Positions 45,290-57,515 are shown, counted from the first letter of the stretch. The stretch is DNA of 64,000 nucleotides from Amphiura filiformis (GCF_039555335.1 NC_092628.1:68576292-68640291); one strand, 5' to 3'. Numbers and translations: made by a program. The notes: generated by a model not told the origin, from the letters alone.

Positions 45290-46611
45290 AGGTGGTACTA
45301 CACCCTTGATAAATTTGTGACTATAAATAATAATACACTGGTAACAAAAGTTATGTATATTATAGGGGCAAGGAATCCAGATACTATACTGGAATTTCAG
45401 TGACTCAAGACAAGTGATACGTTATTTATGATAAGAAAAGAGGTACCGCTAGAATGTATACCCCATTTATATAATGAACCACCTGTCTTGAATCACTGAA
45501 ATTGCAGTGAAGTAATTGGATTCCTTGCCTCTATAATATACAGGGTGTCCCAGAAAAAATTACCGAGCGAATAAAATTGAACGTAAGTCGAGTTATAGAC
45601 ATCAGAATCAACAAATTTAAAATGTAGCGTATAGCTTATTTTGTTGTGCATCACATACGAAAATTGTATTTGATTCGGTTGACTAGGTGTGAAGAAATGA
45701 ACGATTACATAATGCGTGCATCAATGCAGTTCATTCCAAGTTTGATCAACAGGCACTTTTTTCATACTCGCTCACTGCTTCCTAAAGTTTGTGTATCTCA
45801 TTTAATTTAATCCACATTATCTATTTTATAATCCGACAGTGTTATGTCATTCATGCTTTCACTGAAGATGAATAACAGTTTGTCCGAGAAAACTTTGATT
45901 TCTGCAATTGGAAGCTTTCCAACTTTAATTCTTTATGTTGTGCAAATATGTTATATTTTAACTTTCCAAAGAACATTGTGAGCCAAGAATGACAATGATC
46001 AAGTGATTACAGCTTTGCGTGTGATTTTTTGATACCATGCAACATTAATGTTGAAGTTTTAAAAGATTTAAACTTTGCATTACAATTTCTTGGAAATATT
46101 CCAAAAACATTAATGTGTGTGAGCAATTTTTCAAGCCAGTTGGAATTCTTTATGTAATGATTATTTATGCAACATTTATATCAGCATTAAAGCAAGTACC
46201 GATCATCATCTTACATGCAAGCTTTCATTTTCAATATCGTGCAGGTTTTTAAACAAAATATGAAGCCTGTTGACAGTTAACCACTAGTGCGCATTGTGTT
46301 GAATAATCTTTCTTTCAAACTTGGAACGAAGTGTATTGAAGCATGCATTATCTAATCGCTTCCTTTCTTCGCGATCAGTCATCCGATTCCAGCAAAATTT
46401 ATGCATAAAATGCAGAATAAGATGGGCTACACGCTGATGTTTAGATTTTTGGATTTTGATGTCTATTTCTCTACTTACGTCCAAATTCATTCGCCCGGTA
46501 ATTTTTTCTGGGACACCCTGTACATAACTTTTATTACCAGTGTGTAGTTATTTTTTGAGAAAAATGCAAAATTAGTCACAAAATTTATCAGGGGGTGTAG
46601 TACGTACCACC
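45290..46611. mobile_element. T3 foldback MITE, copy b, split by a TA-flanked element
   Basis: Left arm from about 45290 (GGTGGTACTACACCC), right end at TTAA 46612-46615 (GGGGGTGTAGTACGTACCACC). Its right arm is cut at 45540 within ATAATATACATAAC, where the 990-bp element below lies. The left TTAA is not preserved. Confidence 0.75.
45541..46520. mobile_element. Non-autonomous TA-target element with CAGGGTGTCCCAGAAAAA termini
   Basis: CAGGGTGTCCCAGAAAAAAT and TACCG(A/G)GCGAAT form both ends as inverted repeats. Flanking bases are TA. The empty site (AATATACATAAC) is known from the opposite arm and from T3 copies a and c. CAGGGTGTCCC ends are widespread in Tc1/mariner-type elements. No transposase found in the interior. 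Confidence 0.85.
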
Positions 46612-47018
46612 TTAAAGAGGAAGCCCTGCCAGAGTAGTTCTTCTGGGTGAATCAAACCTCCAGGGAGTGAAATGTCTTTGATCATATTAAGAAAATATTG
46701 CCAAACAAATGACCCTGGCATAGTATAAATATGCATTAGTTTTAGTCACTTGTAAATTGTCACTAACTAATTTGATAACCAGGCAGGTTTGGTTTATCCC
46801 AGAAGGCCTGCTCTGGCTGGGTTTCCTCTTTAATTTCAGAATGGTAAATTTTATAGCTTGCAAAAATATTTTTGACCCATATGTTGTAATAATCGGAACT
46901 GTGAATGCAAGAAATTATACACTATACACCTATTGAGGTGCAATTTTCAAATTGTTATCCAGACCATATGGGTCAATTTTCAACATTTAAAAAAAAAAAA
47001 AATTGGCAGATGCTTTAA

Positions 47019-47311
47019 GGGGGTACTACACCCATGTGGTAAATTTGTGACTATTTTTGCATTTTTTCTCAAAATTTAGTGATTTCAAGACAAGCAGTTT
47101 AGTATATGATAGGAAACGAGGTACATCCTAGTGGTACCTTATTTCTTATCATAAATAACAAACTGCTTGTCTTGGGTCACTGAAATTCCAGTGTAGTAAT
47201 TGGATTCCTTGCCCTATAATATACATAATTACTTTTGTTATCACTGTGTTATTAGTTTGTGAGAAAAATGCAAAAATAGACACAAATTTATCGAGGGGTG
47301 TAGTACCCCCC
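47019..47311. mobile_element. T3 foldback MITE, copy c
   Basis: TTAA at 47015-47018 and 47312-47315. GGGGGTACTACACCCATGTG at the left and the complement GGGGGGTACTACACCCCTCG at the right; arms of about 130 bases. The most compact complete copy. A stretch before 47315 lacks one of the internal segments present in copy a. Confidence 0.85.
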
Positions 47312-47315
47312 TTAA

Positions 47316-48029
47316 TACCACGCAACATCATACTCTATTCTGATCATTTTTGTTGTGCCATTATATATTAAATTTTCTGACTGCACAGCTCTTTCAAAGA
47401 CCCTGTATCATATCAATGTCCTGTATTATAATCTTGGCAGGCAGTTGGTGCATTATTCAGTTGTTTATGTAATTATTGGAGTAATTCTGGAGCTCTTTAC
47501 CATAGTTTTGTTCTCCAGGAGCACAATCATTTCCGTAAATATTTTTGTTCACAAATAATTATTGTGCAGATCTAACCTTTAGTTTATTATTGGAGTTCAT
47601 CAAACAGTGAAACAGTGCAATGTCTCATAAATTAGTCGCATAAAGTTAGCCAGACTTTGACATAATGCCATTAACTACTAACAATTAAGTATTTCATTCA
47701 ACTCTGCTGATTTTTTTCCCCAACTGCTGAATGCTGGTACTTAAATCCAAACGACTAATCATGTTATAGTGCTATGTGAGAAGTTTTGCGATAAATCCAG
47801 GGTTGAAAAATCCATTGAGCTCCATTGAATAACCACCAAGAATAGTTCCCGCTGTTGATTCAAAAATCAATGGTTTCCTATGTCCATGGTATAGCCATCA
47901 CAAGGTCCATTTTCCAAACCATCATGCATGCTTCCTGTAAAAAACAGATAATTTTACATGACATAAAAAATTAAAAAGAAAAGCTTTTTACATGTACTTG
48001 CTTTAAATAGCCTCTGGATGATCAATTAA
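47316..48029. other. Non-coding intron sequence
   Basis: No recognised gene or repeat. Confidence 0.35.
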
Positions 48030-48915
48030 GTTGAGATAATACATTATCATCTTGACATTATTACTATTATCTCCATAATATTTAACTTCAAAAATATAAA
48101 TTGAGATAATTTATCATAAGAGCTATTTATCATCACCACATATTTATCTTGAGATTATTTTATAGAATTTATTAGTTCCAGAAAAAGGTTTTGAGATGAT
48201 GTATTCTCTTGAGATAATTTGTTATCTTGAGATTTATTAATAAAACTTATCTCGAGATAATTTCTTGAGACACTTATTTCCAGATAAAAGATAACAAATT
48301 AGAGTCTTGAAATAATAAATTATTTTGAGATAAGTCATCTTATAACTTATTATTTCAAGATAATTTATCTCAAGATTATCTCAACATATTGATCTCCAGA
48401 TAAAAAAGATTTAGAGATAATGTATTTTTTCGAGTGACTTATCAATTATCTCAAGATAATTTATCAGCATGAGATATTTATCTCTGGACAAAAAGATATA
48501 TAGAGAGAAGTTTTTTATGGAGATATTTAAGTCTCAGGTTAATGGATTATCTCAGAATGATAAATTATCTCAGGATAATTGATTATCTCAGGGTAAATTA
48601 ATCATCTAGAGATTATCAAGATAATTTACTATCAAGATAATTTATGATCTCCAGATAAATAACATCTTGAGATAATGTATTTTTCGAGATAATTTATTAT
48701 CATGACAAGATTATTTATTATCTCAAGATATTTATCTTCGCAGGATTTATCTCTGGACAAAAAAGATTATGGAGATATTTATCTTGAGATAATTTATTAT
48801 TTCCATATATTTATCTTGAGATAATTGTCTCAAGGTAATTTATTATCTCAGGGTAATTGATCATCTGAAGATAATTGATTATCTCAAGATAATGATCTCC
48901 AGATAATTTATTATT
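48030..48915. repeat. Low-complexity tract of GAGATAAT/ATTATCTC words (GATA-rich)
   Basis: Nearly 900 bases built from GAGATAAT, TTATCTCA, CTCAAGATAA and CTCCAGATAA in both orientations, making many local palindromes such as TTATCTCGAGATAA-like stretches. GATAA or its complement occurs dozens of times. No coding potential. It looks like expansion and decay of a short palindromic unit. Confidence 0.85.
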
Positions 48916-48933
48916 TACTATCAAGGGTATACG

Positions 48934-49273
48934 GCCGGGGGGGGGGGGCACATCAACAAAATTTGGTGGGTATGTTCCCGAATTTTGAGGTGGTGGGTCT
49001 TTGGGAGCTGCCTGTAAAAGGGGGTCTTTGGAGCTGCAAACAAGCAAAATGGGGACTTTCAGAGCTGCGAACAGTCAAAATCAAGGGTCTTGCTTTGCTT
49101 TCTGGCTGAAAATTGCCTGACAAAACCTTCTACAGCTGAAATTATTAAAATCATGGGTCTTTCGGAGCTCTAGTTTGGTCACTTATAGGGGGTCTTTCAG
49201 AGCTGCAAAATCCAAAATGGGGGGGTCTTTCCGGGGAACATACTTGTATGGTCATTTGTGTTAAGTGCCCCCC
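48934..49273. mobile_element. Probable MITE with GGGGGGGCAC termini and internal repeats
   Basis: Left GGGGGGGGCACATCAACAAA and right complement GGGGGGCACTTAACACAAAT. Next inside, TGGTGGGTATGTTCCC and its approximate complement GGGGAACATACTTG. Between them four to five units with GGGTCTTTCGGAGCTGCAAA. Target duplication not clear. Confidence 0.6.
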
Positions 49274-49477
49274 AGCACCCAGCCCCAGGGTTACAGTTTG
49301 ATCAAGGTGTCCATTTCACTAAGCTTTAGTTTACGAAGCTTCGGAAGTCTCAAAATTATCCGTAACTTGTGACGAGTCGTAGGCCTAAGTTGCATTTCAC
49401 TAAACTTACTTACTTAACAGTACCCTATCTAGTTTTGGGTATTCAGAATTTTACTTAACGTGAACGCCGAACGGTAA

Positions 49478-49939
49478 GGGGTGGTGCAATAATTATGTGT
49501 ACCCCGGGGTGAATTATAGGGGGCAAAGATTTTTTGGCAGGCCAAAAGGGGGGCAAGCATTTTTGGCAGGGCTAAAGGGGGGGTCAAGCGATTTTGGCAG
49601 GTCGAAGGGGGGCAACCAATTTTGGCACAGATATTTTGGGCACCGTTTCTATATTACGCCCTAAAAATGTGTAGGAACACGTTCAAATATGCAAAATTTC
49701 ATGCTCGCTAAGGCCGCATTATATGTTAAGACAATTTAAGGTTTCAAATTGGTTCCCCAAAATCTTGCATGTGTAAGGGGGGGCAAAGATTTTTGGCACG
49801 TCAAAAGGGGGGGCAAAGGTTTTTTGGCACGTCGAAAGGGGGGGCAAAGGTTTTTTTGGCACGGCCAAAGGGGGCAAGCGATTTTGGCAGACCATTTTGA
49901 GAATTCACCCCGGGGTACACATAATTATTGCACCACCCC
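49478..49939. mobile_element. Harbinger-like MITE with TAA duplication and tandem interior
   Basis: TAA at 49475-49477 and 49940-49942. The terminal repeat GGGGTGGTGCAATAATTATG then TGTACCCCGGGGTGAATT is perfect for about 38 bases. Inside are about eight GGGGGGCAAAGATTTTTGGC-type units of about 32 bases in two blocks, interrupted by about 130 unique bases. The 3-bp TWA site and GGG start fit PIF/Harbinger. Confidence 0.8.
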
Positions 49940-49942
49940 TAA

Positions 49943-52349
49943 ATGAGTTACGTCAAGGGTTAAAAGTTTAGTGAATTACGGCAATTACCATGGCCAGGGT
50001 CAGCATGGTCAGGGTTACACAGTTTACAGTGACAGTTTATAATTATTAAATAGATCATGAGATGGATAATTATTGTGGACTAGAGACACATCATGCACTG
50101 ATCAGTGTGCTCGCTCGCAATATAAATTATAAGCTTTCTGCATATCAGTGCAGTGGCAGTGTCCGTGACCCTACCGTACGAAAACAGTGAGCTCGAGAAA
50201 GCGACTCAGTGAAATTACTATACCAATTTAAATTTTAATACTCCGCACACTCACCATCAAGTATAATATGCTCAGGTTGTCATCACGTTTGTAAACAGAG
50301 CTATTAGCTTGTTGTAAACAGAAGAGCTGACTTCTCCATACCATGCAGATACAGATGCAGATGCTTCGTACGGTATCAATCACCAGGAAATAATCGGCGA
50401 CGAGCTACAGTGTACTTGTCCAACTATGAAACAGTACATCCAGTACGCTACTATAACCTCTTCCCACACGACCGACTGCTTTGAGTCTGTTGAAGAGATT
50501 AATGCAACGGCAAATTTTAAACTAAAAATCCCCCAAAACCCCGCGAAAACTCAAATTTCAAATGCTTTTTTCTCAAAATTTCTCCATCCCACCTCTGAGG
50601 TGGGCTGGAAAAAAGTTGCTCAAAATAACGTTTTCTTGCTACATTTCAAAACTTGCGGAGGTGCGTTCGGTAGTTTAAATGATATTGATGACGGAAATTG
50701 GGCAACGTAATCGATCTTAGCGGATATGCCACCATTGGTTTTAACACAAAGTTTCGCGCCATTTGCAACCTCAAAACCCCAAATCTAGTATCGAAACCTC
50801 AACGTCCCACCCCCCCTGATAGTGTGTGATTTGCTCCACAGCAACGCCCTCAATTTTTCCTCGAATGTCTACTTTTTGCATGATTCTAATGCCCAGTGTA
50901 CTAAATACGTAAAAGACTAAGACTGAAGTGTTTTCACTTTTTATAATAAATCCGAAGATCTCCGGTTTTATTCAGCGTTTACCGATCGAGTGATGGCTAA
51001 ACAAGTCGCATGCGTGTGTATCATTGAATCATTGACGTATAAACTGTGTATATCGCTATTCGTCTTGATGTATAAACTGTGTGTATATCGCTATCCGTCT
51101 TACGTCTTGTTTGTACAACAGCCCATGTGCGTGATGCTCCGTCAATAATCATGATAATACTACGATCGGCGAGTTAATACAAGTATTGTAGGAGCTGGAA
51201 TGAAATTGCAATTTTCTTCACTCTACTTCATTTGTTTGGCTCGAAATTAAAAGGGGGAAATGTGATCAGGGAAAACTAACATTTAAATAGGAATCGATTC
51301 TTTATGCAAATCACACATTATGGCTTTAAAGACAGACACAAATTTGAAGAATAGAAGGCTGACGCTGCGCCAAAACACGTATGTAAGTGTATAATTATTT
51401 AATGATAAATGAACTACCACTAAATGTTCCTGTCAGTGCTGCAGTGCAAAATTTCTCATGCAATTCCATCTTTAACATTACATTCAAATAATAATTATAT
51501 TGTAAATTGGAACTGAGGAATATCTTGTTTAAAGTAGTGTTGAAGCAAACTCCTTCACTATCTATGGTTGACTTCAAAAAATTCTTGTAATTTAATATAA
51601 ATGTTATTTTAGTCACAAACGCTTCACTTTATTCGAGTATTTGCCAAAGAAACAAATAATAATAATAATTGCATATTGTGCAAACACCGTCGTATTTCAA
51701 TGCGACAAAATACGTCACCGTGGAAACGGCGATTTTTACGCAAAATACAATACGGATAAATGCAAATACAAACGGCATTTTTTACGAATGGCAATATTTT
51801 AATTTTGAAGAATACTTGGGGCCTACTTTCTCTGCCAAAATTCATGACAATGTCAAAATTATCGAATACATCACTATGTGTTACGAGCGATGATGTGACA
51901 TATCGCTTTCATTTTTATTAATAAAATGTATATCGCTTTATTTTAGTTGGATAAAAACCGAATGTAGAAAATATAATCAGTAAATTTAAAGAGGAATATG
52001 GAATGTCATCTTTCCCTGGGTAAGATCTGACAGCAGACCAGACAATGGCCCGATGGTAACATGAGTAGGTTTCTTTCACCTTGAAGGCAAGGACAGTCTT
52101 GCAAATATGGGCTAACTTTCCCCTAGGCCATCCAATATGCCATGAATTAGTAGGACTAAAACTGGAATTTACGGATCAGTTTATACTCCTATTTCCATAT
52201 CTGTTATTTTTATGTGCGCCTTTAACGAATAGAAGCCGAAAAGCGAGACCGAAGGCCGAGCTGAGCTCGGCATGCACGGCGAAGTCAAGCAGGTGAGGCA
52301 AAGCCGAACCTTAGCTGAGAGTCTGAGTCATATAATTACTTGAAGGACT
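49943..52349. other. Non-coding intron sequence
   Basis: No gene recognised. An open frame at 50426-50710 has no known motif. A GTGTATATCGCTAT..GTCTT phrase is duplicated at about 51045-51105. Confidence 0.4.
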
Positions 52350-52660
52350 AACCCGGGAGCAATATTTTATCCGTTAACATTTGAATAGGAGAAACTTTTA
52401 TATACAAGTTTCCTAACCCTAACCCTAACCCCTAGCTTTAACCCTAATACTGATTCTATGGTAGTTATCCGATTATTACGTCACTTCTACAGCGAATTCA
52501 AATGTTAACTACGGGAAAATAATTCGCACCCCAGGATGGTTTTTATCCCAAATTGATTTTGATCCACTCAGCATCCTCAGTGCTTGCTTTAGCTGCTGCA
52601 CTATGTTGTTAAATTGGCTGGATATTCGCCGTAGAAGTGACATAATAATCGGATTAAGAG
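52350..52660. mobile_element. Decayed MITE pieces including P4 family termini
   Basis: 52456-52498 and 52624-52656 carry P4 ends (GTAGAAGTGACRTAATAATCGGAT type). An outer inverted repeat CCGTTAACATTTGAAT / ATTCAAATGTTAAC is at 52371 and 52494. A short CCCTAA run (52413-52436) sits inside. Confidence 0.5.
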
Positions 52661-52794
52661 CGCACACCCTAGACCCTAGGTTCATCTAAGATCCTTCAAT
52701 AGGACGTTATCCAACCAGGAGGAACTTTGCTTCATCAACAATTCCATCTGGATGATATTTATCCAAAATATACATTTCCCATTAACATGATGAT

Positions 52795-55610
52795 TCTATC
52801 TATCTAGGCTGTGTCAATCCACTGTTGGATGTAGCCCTCCTCATGATCACTCCATACCTTTTTATCTACTGCTACTCTCGCCCATGTTGTACCAATTTAT
52901 GATGTTATATCATCTCTCCACCTCCTCTTCTGTCTATCTCTTCTTCTTTTTCCTATTCTTGGTTGCCATTCTAACAATCTCTTTGTCCATCTGTTATCAT
53001 TTCTTCTGGCAACATGTCCAGCCCATCTCCATTTTGATTGTTTGATTTTTCTCAAAATGTCTGCAACACCGGTCAGCTGTCTGATGGTTGAGCACCTTAC
53101 TTTGTCTCGCAGTTAGATGTTTAACATTTGCCGTTCCATTGCTCTTTGAGAGGATTGTAGTTTAGTTTCTAAGTATTTAGTTAATGACCATGTTTCGGAG
53201 CCATATATCATTGTTGGAAAGACACATTGATTATATATTTTCCTTCTGAGTGACATGGGTATATTTTTGTTGCATAAGATTTCTTTATGTCTTCCAAAGC
53301 AATTCCATCCTGCTTTTATCCTTCTCAATACTTCTTCCTTCGAACAATCCTTTAACCTCAGTGTTTGGCCCAGATATTTATACTCCTCTGTCAATTTCCT
53401 GATCTTCAATGATGATCTTTCATCTGTTGCCATATATTTTGTTTTTCCTTTGTGCATTTTCAATCCCACCTTCTTGCTTTCTTTATTCAAGTCATTAAGT
53501 TGTATTTCCATGTCCTTCACTGTTGAGGTAGTAAGGGCAACGTCATCTGCAAATCGGAGGTCTGTTAATGTTTCTCCATCAGCATTGATTCCTCTTTCAT
53601 CCAAAGGTAGTTTTTTGAAGATAGCCTCCATAGATGCTGCAGCATCTATGGAGGCTATGAATATCTTCGGTGACAACGTATCTCCTTGTCTAACTCCTCT
53701 GGATATCTTAACGATTTCAGAAACGTCACTATCCAGATGGATTCGAGATGTTGCATCTGTGTATATATCCTCCAGAATACAAACATACCCTTCATTTTAT
53801 ACCTATTTCTCTCAGTGCTTGGAAGAGATCCTGATGTTCTACGTAATCAAATGCTTTCTCGTAATCAATGAATCCAACACATAAGTCAAGTTGGTATTCG
53901 TTTGACTTTTCTATGAGTTGGTGTATTGTAAGTAGGTGGTCCATGGTTGAGAAACGTTCTCTAAAACCCGCCTGCTCTCGTGGTTGATGTTCGTCCAGTT
54001 CTTTCTTTAGTCTATTTTGAAGAATTTTTGAAAATTGTGTACAGATGTGAGAGAAGACTAATGGGTCTGTAATTCTTGATGTCTGCTTTGTCTCCTTTCT
54101 TGTGAAGAAGAATGATTTTTGCTTCTTTCCAAGATTGTGGGATGCATTTTTTGGTGATTTGGTTAAACAGTTTTGCTAGATGGGTTATTACTTCACTTCC
54201 TCCCTCCTCCAGAATATCCTTTGTTATCTCACCTAATCCTGGTGCCTTGTTTTTCTTCATCTCCTTGATTGCTGTTTCTACTTCACGAAATGTGATGTCT
54301 GGTAATTCTGAGTTTTCTGGTGATGTTATTGTGGCTTCTTGGCTTTTGGCCTCTGTGTGTGAATTGTATAGTTCTTGATAAAAGTCTGAACATATTTTGA
54401 GGATTTCCTCCCTATTTGAAGTTGGTGAACCATCTTTTTTGCGCAGTTTTTGGATTCTGATCTTCTTTCGACTATTTTTTATTAATTTCTTTGGGACCTT
54501 TTCCCATTTCCAGTATGTTTTGAATCTGTTTCTCATTCCTCTTTCTATTTCTTTGTCTTCGTTTTTTTCTTGTTGTTATCTTTTTCCCTGAGTTGCTTTC
54601 TTTTTGAGTTCAATTGGTCGATTTCAAAATCCTCTGTCTTCTGTTTGGATCTTTTACTTGGAGGTGCTACAGATGCTGCCTCTTCTAGGATGATGTTTAT
54701 TATCAGGCTGCATCTGTCATCTATGTTGAGATGTTCATCTTCCAAGATATGAAATCTATTTCTCAGTAATTGGATTTGAAATTCTTCGTTTCTTTCTCTT
54801 AGTTTAAGCAAGTTAACTTTCTTCTTTCTCTGGCTCTTGATGAATTTAAGTCTGGCTAACTTTCTGCTGATGTGAATGCAGGCTCTCACCATTCTGTGCT
54901 CACTAGCCATGCTAGCGATATCTACTCTAGTGATGACTTCGCAGTTTTTCACAATTCCTCTCTGACTACTGAGTATAAAGTCAATTTAATTTTTGGTATG
55001 GCCATTTGGGCTTTTCCAAGTCCAGTATCTATTCACATTTTTCTTGAAGCAGGTATTTGTGATCACAAGACTGTGTTGGGCAGCAAATTCTATCATGGTC
55101 TCACCCCTTCTATTTCTTTCTCCAACTCCAAATTTTCCTAAGATATTTTCTTCACCTTCTTGTTGTTTACCAACTTTAGCATTAAAGTCTCCCATAACTA
55201 TAGTATAATTTGATTTGTGCTCTTCCAGTGCTTTTGCAATATCTTCATAGAACTGCTCCACTTCATCATCATCATCATGGTCACTTGTTGGTGCATATAC
55301 CTGGATGATGCACATCTCTTCCTTTCCAGCTAGCTGAAGTCTTATTAAGATGACCCGATTTGAGTAACTCTTCACCTCTATAATGTAGTCTTTGATATTT
55401 GAATGTGTCAGGAAACCGTTTCCTCTTACCTTTTTGTCATCTTCTGTTGCTCCTCTATTGTACAACCAAGCTCCCCCTTCAATCTCTTCCAAACCTTCCC
55501 CTTCTCTCCTTGTTTCTGCTAAACCAATGATGTCCCACTTGAATTCTTCTAACTCTTCCAACAAATGTTGTTCTGTTCTGATTGTGCAGTCTTCCTACTA
55601 TTCTCCATTC
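52795..55610 (-). mobile_element. RTE-like LINE, full-length but decayed
   Basis: Minus strand. Endonuclease 55564-54986: WDIIGLAETRREGEG, GNGFLTHSN, IIQVYAPTSDHD, YTIVMGDFNAKVG (catalytic DFN), TNTCF and RYWTWKSPNG. Linker 54952-54545. RT 54536-53110: KAPGLGEITKDIL, HKKGDKADIKNYRPISL, then in frame-shifted sequence (53990-53680) the DYEKAFD block, RGVRQGDTLSPKIF, LRFADDVALTTS (FADD at 53553-53542), KTKYMATD and MIYGSETWSLT. The C-terminal part to about 52800 includes the usual SKWRWAGHVARR-type basic tail. At least four frame breaks and stops. The endonuclease style (craniofacial-development-protein-2-like) is typical of RTE-related LINEs. It lies antisense in SRCR intron 2, about 1 kb before an exon. 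Confidence 0.85.
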
Positions 55611-56577
55611 TGAAGCTTCCGCTCTTCCCCGCCTTTGAGCCTCCTCGTGGCTTAATGACTGCAGAACTTCATTCTGAGGTCTTGCCTCTGAGTAGTTATG
55701 ACTGGGCGATTTCGAACCATCTAGATGGTACCCATTATGCCTTGGGTTCTACGGCCTTCCTTATTCTTGTACTTCATAATTCATGAGGGGTTTCTGCCAT
55801 ATACTGACGCGCTGGCAGGATGCGTGTTGTCAGTAGAGGTTAATAGGGTTACCTCACCCTGATTGCAAGATGTTATTTGCATCCCAAGATGTTAATACAA
55901 CCTACTTTTACTCTATGATTGGGGAGAAAGAGAGAAAGATGAAAGGGATAGACACAATACCAGTTATCGTCCACACTCCCTGCAACTATAAACAGTATAA
56001 CTGAACACGGTATACAGGGGATGGCACACAAGAAGGTGCCCATGTGGCGCTCGCCTTCACCATCAAACTGGGGATCTATATCCTGTACCCCAGAATGATA
56101 TTACAGTCGATAATCGCCCCTGGGATCAGGCGCTATACCCTATACTAAGGACAAAACCACCGTCCTAGACAAAACCTGATGTTAACCATCCTACCAAGCC
56201 AACTAGTTTGACTCACCTATCCTTGCTAACTGGATTGCGAAATGAAAAAATTATAGCAAGAAAAGATTATAGAAAGAGTGAAAGGTAGAGATGAGTAGTT
56301 TGGGAGCACCCCCATAGATAAATCCATGAGAGAAAAATCCAGCTTCTGCACCTACTGGTGCAGGTGCTGGCAAAAGGTTATTTTCAGCTCCTCGACACTG
56401 GGACAGTGCCTCCCCTTTGATGATTAATGTTCTCAATTTCTTTGAGTTAGTTGTTGACATGTGTGCTACATTCACAAACATGTCCCTTAAATTTGAACTT
56501 TAAAATGCCTTCTTCACAATATGTGAATTTACTTCGACACATTAAATTCTACAATCTCTTAATCTTTTTGTCTACAG
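55611..56577. other. Probable RTE LINE 5' UTR then intron sequence
   Basis: 55611-55850 probably belongs to the RTE element's 5' region. The remainder is unassigned and ends at the SRCR acceptor (56577). Confidence 0.4.
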
Positions 56578-56738
56578 ATCAGGCATAACATTCGGAAATG
56601 GCGATTACCCTGTTAAACTATTTGCAATTGACTGCGATGGCACTGAGGAATCTTTGCTCCACTGCCAGAATAATGGATTTGGGAATGCTCCTTCAAGTAG
56701 GTTTGTTGCCAACTCATTGGGACTTCATTGCCTTCCTG
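56578..56738 (+). CDS. SRCR domain 1, C-terminal half (exon)
   Basis: The acceptor is a pyrimidine-rich tract ending TCTACAG and the donor is CCTG/GTAAGT. Entry phase 2, exit phase 1, 161 bases. The peptide has FAIDCDGTEESLLHCQNNGFG and ends GLHCLP, the standard second half of SRCR (LDxVxCxGxExSLxxC ... VxC). Joined to the 37039 exon it gives a domain of about 118 codons, the usual size. Only three cysteines occur here (IDC, LHC, final LHC); the one expected between LHCQNN and GLHC is missing. The 19.3-kb intron before it contains an EXO1-like pseudogene, a mariner, an RTE LINE and several MITEs. Confidence 0.9.
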
Positions 56739-57124
56739 GTAAGTAAATGCGATTTCCATTTCTAATCTACAAGATAATACCCCAAACTTCACCTACATTT
56801 CGAGACTTGAATAAAGTAATTATAAAACTCCTCAGCAAAGCATGTCAATACCGTCAAGGACCAGGATATTGTGTCACAAATCCATCAGCTTCTTTAATAT
56901 TGGAAGGTACAAATCTATAATTCAGACGTACGAGTCATCCGACATTTTATTCAGTAACAAAGAATAATACGTACAAGGATAATTTTGAACGACAAAGTGT
57001 GAAAGAGACATAGAAAAAGACATCTTAAAACAACTATGGCTCCCTTACGTAAATGATACAAGATTATACAAAACTGTTAAAATCAAAGGAAAGTGTGAAC
57101 AGAAACGTATGTAAGTCTGACTGG

Positions 57125-57180
57125 TTACATGGCAAACAAACAAACAAACAAACAAAGCAAAAACAAAAACAAAAAAACTA
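57125..57180. repeat. (CAAA)n microsatellite
   Basis: CAAA units followed by CAAAAA variants. Confidence 0.9.
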
Positions 57181-57204
57181 GGCAAATGCAGAAATTAAGG
57201 TAAT

Positions 57205-57515
57205 CAGTGACCATACATGCCATGTGTGAAGCTACAATCAACGAAAAAAGTCTTGGAACACTTGCGTGTACATAACGGAAAACTCTCACCCCTCTCCCCC
57301 GTTCAATGTTGAGAAATGCCAATGTCTTCAGCGGTTTCCCAATGTGTTCCAACATTGATTGATGGGGAGAGGGGAAGGGTAAATCATGTTGTAGATGTCA
57401 TGCTTGTTCCCAGGCAAAATATACGCCATTTCCATGATCATATGAAATTCTACACGGAATTTCGACAGAGTGTACCAAGCGTTCCAAGGACTTTTGTCGT
57501 AGATTGTAGGAACAT
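57205..57515. mobile_element. Foldback element in intron 3
   Basis: GCTACAATCAACGAAAAAAG and TCTTGGAACACTTG in the left arm match the complement of CTTTTGTCGTAGATTGTAGG and CAAGCGTTCCAAGGA at about 57477-57510. Inner pairing GTTCAATGTTG/CAACATTGATTGA and CCCCTCTCCCC/GGGGAGAGGGG. Non-coding. Confidence 0.65.

Noticed and set aside
50426..50710. 94-codon ORF as a gene
   Set aside because: No recognised domain, no splice or promoter support, and it lies in the middle of SRCR intron 2.
52413..52436. CCCTAA run as a telomere or chromosome end
   Set aside because: Only about three units, inside decayed MITE sequence; at most a tiny interstitial telomere-like run.
53255..53884. 209-codon plus-strand ORF
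   Set aside because: Antisense shadow of the RTE reverse transcriptase; sequence is the complement of its conserved blocks.
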